Source: Maricaulis sp048268525
GTDB lineage: Bacteria > Pseudomonadota > Alphaproteobacteria > Caulobacterales > Maricaulaceae
NCBI RefSeq assembly: GCF_048268525.1
Contig: NZ_JBLWVH010000011.1
Location: forward strand, 27,591-91,590
DNA length: 64,000 bases
Direction of reading: 5' to 3'
Positions 1-7,895 of the stretch are shown piece after piece; the stretch's first letter is position 1, and the number at the start of each line of letters is the position of its first letter. The notes beneath the pieces were generated by a model. That model ran no database searches. It saw only the letters and a program-made list of their open reading frames with translations, and had not been told where the DNA came from. The translations under genes and the position numbers were made by a program.

Positions 1-213
1 ATGGGCGACCAGGCCGAGCGCGTCGATCTCGCGCTTGCAGGCTTCGTTCAGCGCCACGGGCGACCACACCCAGAGCCGGTCGTCATCGAGACGGATAACG
101 ACCATCCGGGTTGGATAGTGAAATCCCGCTGCGGCTGTGACGACATCGCCGGACGCGGTCCAGATCCCGTCTGACAGGCACTGCAAGGTCGAATTGTCCG
201 TTGTTGCGGCCAT
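1..213 (-). CDS. DUF4336 family protein (N-terminal fragment)
   Basis: This is the first 71 residues of a minus-strand gene that runs off the left edge. The start ATG is at 211-213. The fragment reads as a soluble protein with 'DDDRLWVWSPVALN' followed by 'EIDALGLVAH', which matches the opening of DUF4336 proteins. Those are predicted metallo-hydrolase-like proteins whose substrate is unknown. No signal peptide is visible. The gene is divergent from the ExbD gene at 395, so the 181 bp between them should carry both promoters. The family call rests only on the N-terminus; the part that would carry metal ligands is outside the window. Confidence 0.7.
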   Translation of the reverse strand, partial: MAATTDNSTLQCLSDGIWTASGDVVTAAAGFHYPTRMVVIRLDDDRLWVWSPVALNEACKREIDALGLVAH

Positions 214-394
214 GTGGTCACGCTAGGCACCTTGCGAGTGTCGGGCAAGCTGCGGCGACCCCGCGCCCGCCACGCGGCCCCATTTCCGCCCGCAAATGAC
301 CTTGCCGCCTCCCCGCTCTTGCCCTGCGGCACGGCTGCACTGACAGTGCGCCGGGTGAGGCTGGCGCGTTCCATCGGCCAATGGGGAGGCCCAC

Positions 395-802
395 ATGCGT
401 AGACGCTTTCGCAAGCGCGACGATCAGGCAGGGGTCAATATGACCGCGATGCTGGATATCGCCTTCATCCTGCTCATCTTCTTCATCGTCTCCATGACTT
501 TCCCAACGGAAGAGGGCATCGATTGGCGCCAGCCGGATGCGACCGGCGCCATATGTGATTGCCCAATACCAATCCTTGTTCAGATCGACGGCGACAACCA
601 GGTATTCGTCGATCGCGACCGAATCGACATCGATCGGCTCATGGCGGCGCTTGATCGGATTCTCGCCGAAGAACCGAACAATGCTGTGCTGCTGGAAGTC
701 CATGACGAGAGCAGTCACGGCGTTGTGGTCAGGATCTGGGACGAATTGACCGCCAACCGGATACCAACATCACTTCAACGCGCGTGGGAGGCCGACACCT
801 GA
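395..802 (+). CDS. ExbD/TolR-family biopolymer transport protein
   Basis: The 135-residue protein has a basic cytoplasmic start, one transmembrane helix at about residues 16-37 and a periplasmic domain of about 95 residues, which is the ExbD/TolR layout. Asp21 at the head of the helix (MLDIAFILLIFF) matches the conserved proton-pathway aspartate of the family. ExbD proteins work with a pentameric ExbB/TolQ channel to pass proton-motive force to TonB or to envelope machines. A ribosome-binding site (GGGAGG) lies 6 bases before the ATG. No ExbB or TonB gene is next to it: the left neighbour is divergent and the right neighbour is convergent. It is therefore an orphan subunit here, and the partner must be encoded elsewhere. 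Confidence 0.88.
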   Translation: MRRRFRKRDDQAGVNMTAMLDIAFILLIFFIVSMTFPTEEGIDWRQPDATGAICDCPIPILVQIDGDNQVFVDRDRIDIDRLMAALDRILAEEPNNAVLLEVHDESSHGVVVRIWDELTANRIPTSLQRAWEADT

Positions 803-806
803 ACCC

Positions 807-1646
807 CTACCCCTTGAACCCCATCGCGACAACAAACGTCTCGGCGCTTTCCGAGCGGCTGGCGTCGGGCTTGAAGTGGCGGACTTTCTCGAAACTGGCT
901 TTGAGGAAGTTGAGCAGCTCACTGTCGGATCCCCCCTGGAAAACCTTGGCGATGAAGAAGCCACCGGGCTTGAGGGTTTCGACCGCGAAATGGGCGGCGA
1001 GTTCGGCCAGGGCGACGATGCGCAAATGGTCGGTGGTCTTGTGGCCGGTGGTCCAGGGCGCCAGGTCGGAGATAACAGCATCGGCGGCGCCGCCCATTTC
1101 CGCCTTCACCAGATGCGGGGCGTCGTCGTCGGTGAAATCCTTTTCCAGCAAGGTCGCACCGGCGATGGCTTCCATTTCCAAGAGGTCAATGCCGACCACT
1201 TCCGAAGCGCCGGGCTTCAGCGCCACCTGCACCCAGCCGCCCGGCGCCGAGCCGAGATCGACCACGCGCATGCCCGGCTTGAGCAGTTTGAAACGCTCGT
1301 CCAGCTGCAGCAGCTTGTAGGCCGCGCGCGAGCGATAGCCCTCCATCTGGGCCTTCTTCACATAGGGATCATTGAGCTGGCGCTGCAACCAGCGTGTCGA
1401 AGAGGATTTGCGTCCCCGCGCGGTTTTCACGCGCTCGAACATCTGCTTGGCAGCGCGGGCGTCACCGCCCTTTTTCATCGGACCGGAGCGGCGGCCGCGA
1501 CGCTTGTCGCTACTGCCCCAACCGGGCAGGCCAGCCTGGTCAGGCGCGCCCTCACCGTCCGCCGGCGTTTCATCGCCTGGCTGGTTGGTGTCAGGGCTTT
1601 CACCGTCCGGCGTGCCGTCTTCAGGTTTTTGATCGTCATCGCTCAT
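807..1646 (-). CDS. rlmE: 23S rRNA (uridine-2'-O)-methyltransferase RlmE (FtsJ/RrmJ)
   Basis: The 279-residue protein methylates the 2'-O of U2552 in the A-loop of 23S rRNA, using SAM, at a late stage of 50S assembly. The SAM-binding segment is 'VVDLGSAPGGW' at residues 128-138. The catalytic Lys-Asp-Lys-Glu tetrad can be placed at K111, D194, K234 and E269. The spacings 83/40/35 nearly match those of E. coli RrmJ (86/40/35). The first ~80 residues are an extra tail, acidic and Pro/Gly-rich, then basic, probably disordered and absent from the E. coli enzyme. I chose the start at 1646 because its ATG overlaps the stop of the upstream phosphatase gene (ATGA), which implies translational coupling; a longer in-frame extension to 1787 has no family support. 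Confidence 0.93.
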   Translation of the reverse strand: MSDDDQKPEDGTPDGESPDTNQPGDETPADGEGAPDQAGLPGWGSSDKRRGRRSGPMKKGGDARAAKQMFERVKTARGRKSSSTRWLQRQLNDPYVKKAQMEGYRSRAAYKLLQLDERFKLLKPGMRVVDLGSAPGGWVQVALKPGASEVVGIDLLEMEAIAGATLLEKDFTDDDAPHLVKAEMGGAADAVISDLAPWTTGHKTTDHLRIVALAELAAHFAVETLKPGGFFIAKVFQGGSDSELLNFLKASFEKVRHFKPDASRSESAETFVVAMGFKG

Positions 1647-2764
1647 GCGTCTGATCCTGTCACGTCCGGCGCTGCATCGCCCGCCTTTTTGCGGCGACGC
1701 CTGCGCTTCTTGGACTTTCGCATCAGATTGAGCAACATGCCTTCGCGCAAGCCCCGGTCGCCGACCCGCAACCGGTCGGCCGGCCACATCTCGGCCACGG
1801 CCTCATAGATCGCACAGCCCGCCAGCACCAGCTCGGCCCGGTCGGCGCCGATGGTCGGCTCTTGCGAGCGACCGTGAAAATCCAGTTCCCGCAAGCGCTT
1901 GCAGGCATCGAGCGCCTCTTCGCCACTCATCCACAACCCGTCCACCTTGGACCGGTCATAGCGGGGCAGGCGCAGATGCACGCCGGCCATCGAGGTGACG
2001 GTTCCCGACGTGCCGACCAGATGGGCGCGGCCCTCATTGAAGATCGGCCGCATGGCCTTGGCGCCGCGCGGGGTCTTCATCAGGTCGCGCGCATAGGTCT
2101 TCATCTCCTGATACCAGTCGGCCCGGTCCTCGCGTTCGGGAAAGCGCTCCGACAGGGTGACCACGCCAACAGGCGTCGAGGTCCAGGACTTCATCGGCGG
2201 ACGCCCGCCTGACCCGCGGCCACCACGGCGGCGCCATTCGGCCAGATCGACCCAGGACAGTTCGGTCGAGCCGCCACCAATATCGATCACCAGCGCTGCG
2301 TCGCGCTCTTCATCGAGCAGGTCGACGCAGCCATGTACGGCCAGACGCGCTTCCTCTTCCGCAGAGATGAGGTCGAAGGTCAGCCCGGTCTCGCGCTCGA
2401 CGCGGTCGAGGAATTCGGCACCATTGTCGGCCATGCGGCAGGCTTGTGTGGCGATGGAGCGGTGCTTGACGACGTTCTGGCGGCGGATCTTGTCGGCACA
2501 GACCTTGAGCGCCTCGACGGCCCGATCCATGGCCCCCTGCGACAGCGCCCCCGACCCGGTAATGCCCTCGCCCAGCCGCACAACGCGCGAGAACGCGTCG
2601 ACGACATGAAAGCTGCTCCCGGACCGTTGGGCCAGCAGCATGCGGCAATTATTGGTTCCCAGATCGATCGCGCCGTACACGGGAGCTGGCGCGCGTTTGC
2701 GCCCTCTCCGCTTGCGTGCGGCGGCATCACTGCCCGGATCAGACCGGGACGATGGCTCCGCCAT
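1643..2764 (-). CDS. Ppx/GppA family exopolyphosphatase / pppGpp phosphohydrolase
   Basis: The 373-residue protein belongs to the ASKHA-fold Ppx/GppA family, which hydrolyses inorganic polyphosphate or pppGpp. The phosphate-1 motif 'AIDLGTNNCRMLL' (about residues 32-44) and the phosphate-2 motif 'LVIDIGGGSTELSW' (about 157-170) are both intact. The N-terminus (RKRRGRKR) and the C-terminal end (KSKKRRRRRKK) are strongly basic, which could favour binding of polyphosphate or RNA; that is an inference. It is the upstream member of a two-gene operon with rlmE, with a 4-bp overlap, an arrangement common in Alphaproteobacteria. It is about the length of the short GppA-type members and lacks the C-terminal HD-like domain of the ~500-residue Ppx enzymes. 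Confidence 0.88.
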   Translation of the reverse strand: MAEPSSRSDPGSDAAARKRRGRKRAPAPVYGAIDLGTNNCRMLLAQRSGSSFHVVDAFSRVVRLGEGITGSGALSQGAMDRAVEALKVCADKIRRQNVVKHRSIATQACRMADNGAEFLDRVERETGLTFDLISAEEEARLAVHGCVDLLDEERDAALVIDIGGGSTELSWVDLAEWRRRGGRGSGGRPPMKSWTSTPVGVVTLSERFPEREDRADWYQEMKTYARDLMKTPRGAKAMRPIFNEGRAHLVGTSGTVTSMAGVHLRLPRYDRSKVDGLWMSGEEALDACKRLRELDFHGRSQEPTIGADRAELVLAGCAIYEAVAEMWPADRLRVGDRGLREGMLLNLMRKSKKRRRRRKKAGDAAPDVTGSDA

Positions 2765-2998
2765 GATTTACCTCTTGCCGACCGGCGCGCCACATCCGGG
2801 TTCGGGAGGCGCGGCTCGAATCGGGCTGTTTTCCTGTTGGTTGCAGAATACAAGGAAGTGATTGACCTGCAAGGATGCGTGACGTCTGGCAGTGCAGGCC
2901 GTAGCTTATTGCAAGAAACACCCTAGATAGGGTCCCGGCGCGCGAGGATGGTCCGCGCGCGTTCGAATATGCCAGAGTGTGTGCCAGAGTAAGATGTC

Positions 2999-3334
2999 AT
3001 GATCATTCGCGACGCCAAATTCGGACTGGGCGATGTGGTTCGCCACCGGCTCTTCCCGTTCCGGGGGGTGGTGGTCGATGTCGATCCCGAGTTCGCCAAT
3101 ACCGAGGAATGGTACGAGTCCATTCCCGAAAATGTCCGACCGTCCAAGGACCAGCCCTTCTACCACCTGCTCGCCGAGAATGATGAAAGCTATTACGGCG
3201 CTTATGTTTCGGAGGGCAATCTCCTGCCCGACGCCGAGAACGGCCCGGTCGAACACCCGCAGATCGCCGAGGCGTTCGAGGGCTTCGATGGCACGCGCTA
3301 CCAGCTGAAAATGACGCCGGACCAGGCGCACTAA
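2999..3334 (+). CDS. hspQ: HspQ (YccV-like) heat shock / hemimethylated-DNA-binding protein
   Basis: The 111-residue protein matches the compact HspQ/YccV fold through 'AKFGLGDVVRHRLFPFRGVVVDVDPEF' and 'QPFYHLLAENDESYYGAYVSEGNL'. E. coli HspQ is a heat-shock protein that enhances Lon and was first described as binding hemimethylated DNA. The ATG at 2999 follows a short out-of-frame ATG at 2994 that stops at once, so 2999 is the only sensible start. It stands alone, divergent from the ppx-rlmE operon. I saw no convincing sigma-32 promoter in the 234 bp upstream. That spacer does hold a small palindrome, CCCTAGATAGGG, at 2921-2932. Confidence 0.93.
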   Translation: MIIRDAKFGLGDVVRHRLFPFRGVVVDVDPEFANTEEWYESIPENVRPSKDQPFYHLLAENDESYYGAYVSEGNLLPDAENGPVEHPQIAEAFEGFDGTRYQLKMTPDQAH

Positions 3335-3419
3335 GGTCGGGCGTCCATCCGAGTGCCAACGCGCCTCGGCCTCGTTTTCCCTCCAGCCCGGCCATCCCCA
3401 TCGACCGGGTGGACGAGGT

Positions 3420-3438
3420 CCCCCGGACAAGCCGGGGG
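3420..3438. repeat. Short GC-rich hairpin (REP-like)
   Basis: The arms CCCCCGG (3420-3426) and CCGGGGG (3432-3438) flank ACAAG and are followed by GGATGACGG. Hairpins of this wording are widespread in intergenic DNA of GC-rich Alphaproteobacteria. It lies 86 bp after hspQ and could act as an RNA 3'-end stabiliser; it lacks a T-tract, so it is not a strong terminator. Confidence 0.5.
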
Positions 3439-3495
3439 ATGACGGCGTTTGGGGAAATTTCGGGTTAAACAAGACTTGGCGCAGCGCGCCCAGCG

Positions 3496-3630
3496 ATCCA
3501 TTCATCCCTTGCGGGAAGAAAGCCGTATCCGGTTCTTGAGCTCAAGGGTTTCAACCGCGAAGCGGCGCCTGCGGCGCCCTTGACCTCAAGAACCGGATAC
3601 GGCCCGCTGGCTGACATGGGATTTATGGAT
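3496..3630 (-). repeat. Nested-palindrome intergenic repeat, copy A (full, reverse orientation)
   Basis: This ~135-bp element has inner inverted arms GCCGTATCCGGTTCTTGAG (3522-3540) and CTCAAGAACCGGATACGGC (3585-3603). Imperfect outer arms (ATCCATTCATCCCTTG at 3496 and CATGGGATTTATGGAT ending at 3630) enclose them, and a GGCGCC-rich core lies in the middle. Relative to the copies at 31852 and 49333 it is inverted. About 20 bp of GC-rich flank beyond the right outer arm is also conserved. It sits between hspQ and the FAH gene. A weak open frame crosses it but has no homologue that I recognise. Confidence 0.85.
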
Positions 3631-3705
3631 GGGTTCGCGCCGGGCGCGCCGGATTCTGGATGCGAGTCCGTGTCTTCCCCACGCGACCCAGCAGATCGCT
3701 GCCCG

Positions 3706-3745
3706 AAACGAAAAAGGGCGGGATCATCGGTCCCGCCCTTTTCAT
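3706..3745 (-). terminator. Rho-independent terminator of the FAH-family gene
   Basis: On the minus strand, AAAAGGGCGGGA and TCCCGCCCTTTT (plus-strand span 3712-3742) form a 12-bp stem with a 7-base loop, ending in a T-run. It starts about 28 bp after the stop of the gene at 3771-4778. Confidence 0.9.
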
Positions 3746-3770
3746 GTCTAGTCGGGATGGTTGCCCACCC

Positions 3771-4778
3771 TCAGACCTTGACCACTTCCTGCTCGATCGC
3801 GCCGAAGATGGACTTGCCGTCGGCATCCTTCATCTCGATGCGGACCGTGTCGCCATATTGCATGAAGGGCGTGGTCGGCTTGCCATCATTGATCGTCTCG
3901 ATCATGCGGATCTCGGCGATGCAGGAATAGCCGACACCGCCCTCACCGATCGGCTTGCCAGGGCCGTCATCGAGCTTGTTGGACACTGTGCCCGAGCCGA
4001 CAATCGTGCCGGCAGTGACCGGGCGCGTCTTGCCGAGATGGGCGATCAGCTGGCCGAAATCAAAGGTCATATCGACGCCGCACTCGGCCTTGCCGAACAG
4101 CTCGCCATTATATTTCACCAGCAAAGGCAAGTGCAGCTTCCTGCCGTCCCAGGCGTCGCCCAGCTCGTCCGGCGTCACGGCGACCGGCGAAAAGGCACTC
4201 GGCGGCTTGGCCTGGAAGAATCCGAACCCCTTGGCCAGCTCGCCGGGGATCAGCCCGCGCAGGGAGACGTCATTGACCAGCATGACGAGGCGGATGGTCT
4301 TGGCAGCGTCCTCGACCGAACAACCGGCTGGCGCGTCACCGGTGATGACCGCGACCTCGCCCTCCATGTCACAGCCCCAGGCCGTGTCGCCAAGCGGGAT
4401 GTCGGCGCGTGGGGCCAGGAAGGCGTCGGAGCCGCCCTGATACATCAGCGGGTCGGTCCAGAAGGTGGCCGGCATCTCGGCATTGCGGGCCTTGCGGACC
4501 AGTTCGACATGATTGACGTAGGCCGAGCCGTCGGCCCACTGGAAGGCCCGCGGCAGCGGCGACAGGGCTTCACGTTCATGGAAGCGCTCGCGCGGGATGG
4601 TTTCACGTTCCAGCTCATCGGACAGTGAGCGAAGCTCCGGCTCGCAGCGCTCCCAGTCGTCCAGGGCCGCCTGCAGCGTCGGCGCAACCTGTCCGGCGTC
4701 AGCGCACCAGGCGAGATCCTTCGAGACAACAACCAGCCGGCCATCGCGGCTGTCGGATTTGAGCGTTGCGAGTTTCAT
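3771..4778 (-). CDS. Fumarylacetoacetate hydrolase (FAH) family protein
   Basis: The 335-residue protein has the FAH-fold signatures 'MEGEVAVITGDAP' (metal-binding region), 'FGFFQAKPPSAFSPVAVTPDELG' and 'GTIVGSGTVSNKLDDGPGKPIGEGGVGYSCIAEIRMIETI'. Family members cleave C-C bonds in beta-diketo acids using a divalent metal. The length and N-terminal domain resemble the two-domain type seen in aromatic catabolism (fumarylacetoacetase-like) rather than the short 220-residue 2-keto-4-pentenoate type. I chose the ATG at 4778 (MKLATLKSD) because this is the usual family start; the open frame continues to 4859 without support. No hmgA, maiA or other tyrosine-catabolism gene is adjacent, so the substrate stays open. 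It ends in a strong terminator. Confidence 0.87.
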   Translation of the reverse strand: MKLATLKSDSRDGRLVVVSKDLAWCADAGQVAPTLQAALDDWERCEPELRSLSDELERETIPRERFHEREALSPLPRAFQWADGSAYVNHVELVRKARNAEMPATFWTDPLMYQGGSDAFLAPRADIPLGDTAWGCDMEGEVAVITGDAPAGCSVEDAAKTIRLVMLVNDVSLRGLIPGELAKGFGFFQAKPPSAFSPVAVTPDELGDAWDGRKLHLPLLVKYNGELFGKAECGVDMTFDFGQLIAHLGKTRPVTAGTIVGSGTVSNKLDDGPGKPIGEGGVGYSCIAEIRMIETINDGKPTTPFMQYGDTVRIEMKDADGKSIFGAIEQEVVKV

Positions 4779-4930
4779 CCTGTCACTTCCCTGTGCATCG
4801 ATTGTGGTTCCGGCGTGATGAGCCGCCGGCTGAGTGTGGCGTAAAAGGCTGACGCCCATTTCGCAGCAAATGAAACAGACGGGCGCAGCTCCGTCCGGAC
4901 GCGGCGCCGGACACGGGTCAGGCGGTGAGG

Positions 4931-5560
4931 CTAGACCGGATGGAATTCACCGTCTGCCCCCATCCACTCCAATATCCCGTTATGGATCGAGAAACGCGCA
5001 CCGTGCAGCTGCAAACCGCGATCGGCGATCGCCTGCTCGACAAAGGGGAATTGGTGCAGGCGTTCGATGGAGTGGCGGATCGAGTTCAGTTCGAGCGCGT
5101 CGCAGAGCGTTTCGCTGTCGGCATCGCCATGACGGGCCCGCACTTCGGCGCGGGCCGGCTCGAGCGGTTCCAGCCAGGGGCCAACATATTTGAAGGACAG
5201 CGAATCGAGGCCGGAGACACAGGCCGCGACGCCGCCGCACTGGCCATGTCCCATGACCACGATGTGATCGACACCCAGGGCGCTGACCGCAAATTCAATC
5301 GCCGCCGACACACCGTGGCGTCCACCATCATCATCCATCGGGGGGACGAGATTGGCGACATTCCGGACCACGAACAGATCGCCCGGACGGGCGCTGAAGA
5401 CGACCGCCGGGTCGACCCGGCTGTCGGAGCAGGCAATGATCAGCGTGTGCGGGCTTTGCCCCTTGGCAAGCTCGGCATAGTGCGCCCGCTGGGTCTTGTA
5501 GGCATCGCGGCGAAAGTCGCGATAGCCGTCCAACAAGGGTTTGGGAGGAAGGATGGTCAT
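4931..5560 (-). CDS. Beta-class carbonic anhydrase
   Basis: The 209-residue enzyme interconverts CO2 and bicarbonate. The zinc ligands are visible: Cys44 in 'ACSDSRVDP', with Asp46 and Arg48 forming the usual dyad, then His105 and Cys108 in 'GHGQCGG'. The start at 5560 (MTILPPKPL) follows the ribosome-binding site-like GGGCGAC and fits the family length; a longer frame to 5728 adds an arginine-rich stretch with no family match. The gene lies between the FAH gene and the TPR gene, all on the minus strand, but a terminator at 5675-5710 separates it from the TPR gene, so it probably has its own promoter. Bicarbonate supply could matter for the biotin carboxylase in this window (pyruvate carboxylase, 32293), which is an inference. 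Confidence 0.94.
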   Translation of the reverse strand: MTILPPKPLLDGYRDFRRDAYKTQRAHYAELAKGQSPHTLIIACSDSRVDPAVVFSARPGDLFVVRNVANLVPPMDDDGGRHGVSAAIEFAVSALGVDHIVVMGHGQCGGVAACVSGLDSLSFKYVGPWLEPLEPARAEVRARHGDADSETLCDALELNSIRHSIERLHQFPFVEQAIADRGLQLHGARFSIHNGILEWMGADGEFHPV

Positions 5561-5674
5561 GGCGTCGCCCCTGCGTCTGTCCAGCAAACATGGTCGGTCA
5601 CATCGATAGCGCCGTTTTAGTTGCAACAGAAACCATTTAGAAGCCCGGCGCCGCAGCCAGTCCGAAGCGCGCAC

Positions 5675-5710
5675 AAAAAAGCGGCCGGAGCACAACACGC
5701 CCCGGCCGCC
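5675..5710 (-). terminator. Rho-independent terminator of the TPR gene
   Basis: On the minus strand GCGGCCGGGG and CTCCGGCCGC form a GC-rich stem (plus-strand 5681-5710), followed by six T (5675-5680). It lies 34 bp after the stop of the gene at 5744-6211. Confidence 0.85.
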
Positions 5711-5743
5711 AGTCTGTGCAGCATGCAAACCTGTCTGGGAGGA

Positions 5744-6211
5744 TCAGTTTGCCGAGGTGCACGAGGCCATTGCGAGATTCGCGATCACTTCATCCTCGCC
5801 GGACGAGGCGGCGTCAGCAGCGCGGAAATCGGCCAGGGCCGCTTCCGTATTGCCGGCCAGCCAGTGGGCGGCACCGCGATTATTGAGCGCCCGCCAGGCA
5901 TTGCCGCGCAGGGCCAGCGCTTCGTCGCAAGCCGATACAGCCGCTTCGTACTCACCACTTCCGGCATAGCCGGCGCAGAGATTGGACCAGGCAGCGGTCT
6001 TGTTGCGCGATGACAGGCCGGTCTCGACCAGACCTTCGCCGATCAGGACTGCGTTGGGCCATTCGCCACGCTCGACAGCGTTGTACTGGGCGCGCACAGT
6101 GCCATTGGCAGTGCGGTGGCCGACCAGGGTCGGCTCGGCGTCACAGGATTGGGCGAATCCGGCAGGCGTGGCGATGGCGGCCAGGGCGGCCGCAAGAATC
6201 ATTGAGCGCAT
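5744..6211 (-). CDS. Secreted tetratricopeptide-repeat protein
   Basis: The 155-residue protein starts with a signal peptide (MRSMILAAALAAIATPAGFAQS) and is probably periplasmic. The mature part carries about two TPR-like helical pairs: 'AAWSNLCAGYAGSGEYEAAVSACDEALAL' and 'AWRALNNRGAAHWLAGNTEAALADFRAADA'. TPRs are protein-interaction scaffolds, so no enzymatic role can be assigned. Similar short TPR proteins are frequent in Caulobacterales and Maricaulales. The start at 6211 was chosen for the signal peptide and the upstream GGAGGGATT. It is divergent from the LysR gene at 6317, with 105 bp between them. Confidence 0.8.
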   Translation of the reverse strand: MRSMILAAALAAIATPAGFAQSCDAEPTLVGHRTANGTVRAQYNAVERGEWPNAVLIGEGLVETGLSSRNKTAAWSNLCAGYAGSGEYEAAVSACDEALALRGNAWRALNNRGAAHWLAGNTEAALADFRAADAASSGEDEVIANLAMASCTSAN

Positions 6212-6316
6212 GATCAATCCCTCCGATATGAGCGATGCGGTAAACACTGTTCATATTTAGAACGAAGTTCCGCGAATGGAATTGACGATATCATCATCCT
6301 TGGAATACATATTCGT

Positions 6317-7225
6317 ATGGATGACTGGTCTGATTATCTCGTCTGCCTCGCTGTTTCCGAAGCAGGCAGCCTGACCGCCGCGGCCCATGAGCTCGGCGTC
6401 AGCCAACCCACGGTCACTCGGCGCCTGCAGGCACTGGAGTCCCGTTTCGGTGAACCCCTGTTCGAGCGCGAGCAAGGCCAGACGCGCCTGACCCCGCTTG
6501 GACAGAAGGTCACCGCCCATGCGGCCCGGATGCGCGATGAGGCTTCGGCCATCGAGCGCGCTGCCATGGCCCAGGACCAGTCCCTGTCCGGCCTGGTCGT
6601 CGTATCGGCGTCCGAAGGCCTTGGCGCGGACTGGCTGCCACGGGCGCTGGAAAGTTTCCAGGCCGACAATCCCGGCATCGGGATCGACATCACCATCAAG
6701 AACAACTCCGCCAACCTCGCCGATCGCGAGGCGGATATCGCGCTGCGCTGGAATGGCCCGGGCACCCAGCAAAGCCTGGTCGGCCGGCGCGGCGCCACCG
6801 TCGGAGCTGGCCTCTATGCCGCCACGCGCTATCTCGACAAGCATGGTCGCCCCGAGACTGTGGAAGATCTCGCTGACCATGCCGGTGTCGGCTGGTCGAT
6901 CGGCGATTATTTCGGCTGGCCGTCAACGCAGGCTGGTGCCCCGGTCCTGCCCCGCCATGTCTCGTTCAAGTCGAACAGCCCGGCCTCTCACGTCAAAGGC
7001 CTGGAAGCCGGGTTCGGGGTCGGCGTGACCTCCCACCGCCTCGCCCGCAGCAGCCAGTATCTCGAGCGCATCCTGCCGGACTTTGAAAGCTCGCTGGACC
7101 TGTGGGTGGTCGCCCATGAAACCGTCCGCAAGAGCGCCCGCGTGCGCGCCGCCTACGACCACATCATCGCGCAGATGAAAGCCGACGCGGCCTATTTCAG
7201 CCGCGGCGAACCGTCGACGCTCTAG
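6317..7225 (+). CDS. LysR-family transcriptional regulator
   Basis: The 302-residue protein has an N-terminal winged helix-turn-helix, 'FLAVSEAGSLTAAAHELGVSQPTVTRRLQALESRFGEPLFER' in general form (about residues 8-52). A periplasmic-binding-protein-like effector domain fills the rest. LTTRs usually activate a divergent gene and repress themselves; the divergent gene here is the secreted TPR protein at 5744-6211. The 105-bp spacer contains short AT-rich dyads (for example around 6303-6316) that could be a T-N11-A box, but none is unambiguous. It converges with the 2OG oxygenase gene and has no linked metabolic operon, so the effector is unknown. Confidence 0.92.
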   Translation: MDDWSDYLVCLAVSEAGSLTAAAHELGVSQPTVTRRLQALESRFGEPLFEREQGQTRLTPLGQKVTAHAARMRDEASAIERAAMAQDQSLSGLVVVSASEGLGADWLPRALESFQADNPGIGIDITIKNNSANLADREADIALRWNGPGTQQSLVGRRGATVGAGLYAATRYLDKHGRPETVEDLADHAGVGWSIGDYFGWPSTQAGAPVLPRHVSFKSNSPASHVKGLEAGFGVGVTSHRLARSSQYLERILPDFESSLDLWVVAHETVRKSARVRAAYDHIIAQMKADAAYFSRGEPSTL

Positions 7226-7241
7226 CCCCGGAACAAAGCCG

Positions 7242-7895
7242 TCAGGACGGTCGCGCCGGTATGGCGAGAATGTTCATGGCGATGGAAACACGATCCCGCG
7301 GACCGTTGTGCGGCCGAACGGCATGCATGAGCCAGGACGGAAAGATCACCAGCTTGCCCGGCTCCGGCCTGACCCGGTGCTGGGACAATTGCTTGGTACC
7401 GTCCTCGTCCTGGAAGACCAGATCGGGCGCATTCATGCGCACGCTGGGAAAGCGCGGGTCCTGGGCCACGAAAAACCCGTCCTCGCTGTCGCCGCCATCG
7501 TCCAGGTAGAAGCTCGCCGACCAGAACGAGCCCGGATGGCAATGCATCTGGTTCGAGGCCGCCGCCGGCGAGACATTGGCCCACATCTCCATGTCCATTT
7601 CGTAACGGGACTGCCCCTGGGCCGCGACGACATCGCTGGTGTGACGGGCACATACCGCCATCGTCTCGCGCGCGAGGGCAATAGCGGCGTCGCCGCCCCA
7701 TTCCAGCATCGAGGTGTCCGAGTGCCAGCCATTGATGTTCGAGCGTGAAATCCCGGGATGCTCGGCCCGGCGGGCGCGGACCCGTCCAAGCAGCGGCTCG
7801 ATCCATGACTGGGCCTGTTGCGGCCAGATCTCGATCAGGGGCGTCGCGAACAGCCGGTTTATGCGGCTGCGCGACGCCAGATTCCAGTCCGCCAT
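7242..7895 (-). CDS. Putative 2OG-Fe(II) oxygenase (TIGR02466-type)
   Basis: The 217-residue protein has the double-stranded beta-helix ligand pattern of Fe(II)/2-oxoglutarate dioxygenases. 'NQMHCHPGSFWSASFYL' supplies the first His/acid region. 'LVIFPSWLMHAVRPHNGPRDRVSIAMNI' supplies the distal His and the Arg that would hold 2-oxoglutarate. The whole-length pattern (N-terminal 'LFATPLIE', 'NINGWHSD') matches the bacterial TIGR02466 family, whose substrate is not known; some members occur with phage-like or peptide-modifying genes. The start codon shares one base with the stop of the asparaginase gene upstream (TGATG), so the two are translationally coupled. Confidence 0.86.
   Translation of the reverse strand: MADWNLASRSRINRLFATPLIEIWPQQAQSWIEPLLGRVRARRAEHPGISRSNINGWHSDTSMLEWGGDAAIALARETMAVCARHTSDVVAAQGQSRYEMDMEMWANVSPAAASNQMHCHPGSFWSASFYLDDGGDSEDGFFVAQDPRFPSVRMNAPDLVFQDEDGTKQLSQHRVRPEPGKLVIFPSWLMHAVRPHNGPRDRVSIAMNILAIPARPS

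Noticed and set aside
876..1808. 310-codon open frame opposite rlmE
   Set aside because: The RlmE catalytic tetrad with family spacing is on the other strand.
2921..2932. CCCTAGATAGGG palindrome before hspQ
   Set aside because: It is short, with no second copy in a similar position and no known regulator match.
6290..6316. Possible LysR T-N11-A box before the LysR gene
   Set aside because: Several short dyads are present and none is clearly better than chance.
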